DNA of 6,283 bases from positions 1-6,283 of the forward strand of contig CAKSOR010000167.1 in NCBI GenBank assembly GCA_934477985.1. Direction: 5' to 3'. The position numbers were made by a program, and so were the translations under genes. This DNA comes from an uncultured Eubacteriales bacterium. Lineage in GTDB: Bacteria > Bacillota > Clostridia > Oscillospirales > CAG-272. Every line of letters begins with the position of its first letter. Within the stretch, counting starts at the first letter, position 1. This document shows positions 5,030 to 6,283 of the stretch, in pieces. The notes under the pieces were generated by a model, which was given only the letters and a program-made list of their open reading frames with translations, was not told the origin of the DNA and did no database searches.

Positions 5030-6283
5030 TTATTGAGGTAAAATCGCGCCGTTATCAGCGAGCGTTTTGCGCAGTTTTTCGAGGTCGAGTCCGCGCGCAC
5101 GACCTGAATTTTCGTCAACAGCCAGTGCCGCCGCGGCTCCGCACGCCTGACCCATCGCCATGCACGACGCTTTGACACGGTAGGCGGAGTTTGCCAGCCG
5201 ATCACCCCACGCGCAACGTCCCGCGACGAAAAGATTCGTCAATTTGCCGACAATCATCGCCGACAGCGGAATCGCCGGAACCTGTCCGTCAGTCAGAAAA
5301 ACCTGCTGAATTCCGCCCATTCCGTCGCGGTGAAGGTCGATCGGGTAGAAGGAATTGCAGATCTGGTCGGGGTAACGCGCCGCCGAAACGTAGTCATCGA
5401 CTGTAATTTTCATGTCGCAGACAATACGTCTTGTCTCGCGCATCGCGGTCTCGGGCGCAATCGTCTCGATGTCAGGCTCTAAACCGGCTTTTTTCAGCGC
5501 GAGGAAGAGGCGCTTCACGCATTGACGCCCCTCAATGTCGGCGAGAGTTTTCTCGTGGCTGTCCGCGCCGTTGAATCGCGAGATGTGGTTGATGTTGTTG
5601 TAGCGTGAATTCAAGAGCTGTTTGATGCCGATCCGCTTCGTGTCAGGCGCCAAAAGTTCTCCGTTATTGATAGAATTATTTAGCGAAATGTCAACAGATT
5701 TGGCTGTATCATCTGAAATTTCGCCGGTAAGGTACGCGCGAACAGTTCCGGGCTGCAACGAAAGTCCTTTTTCGTCGGGCTCGCCACACTCGAAATCCGC
5801 GCCCGCGAAGACCGAAAGATCGCCATCGCCGGTGCAATCGATGAACGTGTCAGCGAAAATTTCGACGAGTCGGGACTTCGACGTGATCAGAACACTCTTG
5901 ATTCGATTTTTGTCACCATCCGGCTCGACATTTGCCGCGCAGACGACCTGTTCGTAGCAGATGTCGACCCCGGCGTCGAGCAGCATCTCATCCATCATCG
6001 CCGCCGCGAGCGGAATGTTTACATGAACGCCGTAATACCAGTGCGGAACTCCGGTTTTTTGCATATCGGGAATGTGCGCGCCGCCCTCTTTTTCGAGCGA
6101 TTTGACGAATTCCCAGCCAATTCCGGAGATTATTTGTTTATTGTGCGCATAAAACTGCGCGACGTCGTTGTTGCCACCGACTGTCATGATGCCGCCGGGC
6201 ATGCCGTATTTTTCGACGAGGAGGACTTTTTTACCGAGTCTGCCCGCCTGAACCGCCGCCGTAAAGCCCGCGCTTCCGCAGCC
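5030..6283 (-). CDS. FAD-dependent oxidoreductase, FAD_oxidored family (partial, N-terminus beyond right edge)
   Basis: A cytoplasmic flavoprotein of the FAD_oxidored (PF12831-type) group. The window shows 417 residues plus the stop. The reading frame is open up to base 6283, where it enters the dinucleotide-binding motif GCGSAG (visible residues 1-6, GxGxxG). Comparison with relatives suggests only about 8-15 residues are missing. Other family marks are LLVEKYG (21-27, with the ribose-binding Glu24), FIDCTGDGDLSVFAGAD (147-163), a basic RETRRI segment (282-287) and the C-terminal FAD block NLFVAGRCAWGDRLA (350-364) through MGQACGAAAALA (377-388). The ATG at 6202 is an internal Met, not the start, because the Rossmann motif lies upstream of it in frame. 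Such enzymes oxidise or reduce small organic substrates, and genes for them often sit in carbohydrate-use loci; the substrate here is unknown. SBP2 follows after 59 bases on the same strand. Confidence 0.92.
   Translation of the reverse strand, partial: GCGSAGFTAAVQAGRLGKKVLLVEKYGMPGGIMTVGGNNDVAQFYAHNKQIISGIGWEFVKSLEKEGGAHIPDMQKTGVPHWYYGVHVNIPLAAAMMDEMLLDAGVDICYEQVVCAANVEPDGDKNRIKSVLITSKSRLVEIFADTFIDCTGDGDLSVFAGADFECGEPDEKGLSLQPGTVRAYLTGEISDDTAKSVDISLNNSINNGELLAPDTKRIGIKQLLNSRYNNINHISRFNGADSHEKTLADIEGRQCVKRLFLALKKAGLEPDIETIAPETAMRETRRIVCDMKITVDDYVSAARYPDQICNSFYPIDLHRDGMGGIQQVFLTDGQVPAIPLSAMIVGKLTNLFVAGRCAWGDRLANSAYRVKASCMAMGQACGAAAALAVDENSGRARGLDLEKLRKTLADNGAILPQ

Noticed and set aside
5013..5041. 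Separate promoter for SBP2 using TACAAT as -10
   Set aside because: The best -35 at 17-base spacing is TTACCT, a 3 of 6 match located in the end of the oxidoreductase gene. Too weak to annotate.
1..6283. tRNA, rRNA, CRISPR array, insertion sequence or prophage
   Set aside because: I saw no cloverleaf or CCA-type ends, no regularly spaced repeats, no transposase motifs and no phage genes. Almost all sequence is accounted for by four metabolic or transport genes and their short control regions.

Overview
The window looks like chromosomal DNA of a low-to-mid GC Gram-positive anaerobe, most likely a gut or rumen member of the Clostridia (Bacillota). This is inferred from: Clostridia-type lipoprotein substrate-binding proteins with short Lys/Arg-rich signal peptides, a lipobox Cys at residue 20 and Ser/Thr-rich linkers; strong AGGA/GGAGG ribosome-binding sites; AT-rich intergenic DNA with TTGACA/TATAAT-type promoters inside GC-richer genes; and no permease or glycan gene that would point elsewhere. 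The genus cannot be read from the sequence.

Layout from left to right: (1) bases 1-649, minus strand: N-terminal 216 residues of an ABC-type solute-binding lipoprotein (SBP1), running off the left edge. (2) 650-914: divergent intergenic region with two well-formed vegetative promoters pointing away from each other and two inverted repeats between them. (3) 915-3452, plus strand: an 845-residue two-domain enzyme, a COG1082-type sugar isomerase/epimerase TIM barrel joined in one frame to a complete ACSF2-like acyl-CoA synthetase. (4) 3453-3557: convergent intergenic region with a hairpin at the stop codon and a strong bidirectional terminator. (5) 3558-4970, minus strand: a second, complete solute-binding lipoprotein (SBP2), a paralogue of SBP1. 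(6) 4971-5029: 59-nt gap with a tandem TGTACA motif. (7) 5030-6283, minus strand: a FAD-dependent oxidoreductase (FAD_oxidored type) lacking only its first few residues at the right edge.

How the genes may work together: solute-binding lipoproteins, a TIM-barrel sugar isomerase/epimerase and a FAD_oxidored-family enzyme are a combination often seen in sugar, sugar-acid or cyclitol catabolism loci. The acyl-CoA ligase attached to the isomerase is the unexpected part. It may couple a sugar- or cyclitol-derived acid to CoA activation, but the substrate cannot be read from the sequence. The oxidoreductase and SBP2 are probably one transcription unit. SBP1 and the fusion are divergently transcribed from a shared regulatory region. 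No RNA genes, CRISPR arrays, insertion sequences or phage genes are visible.
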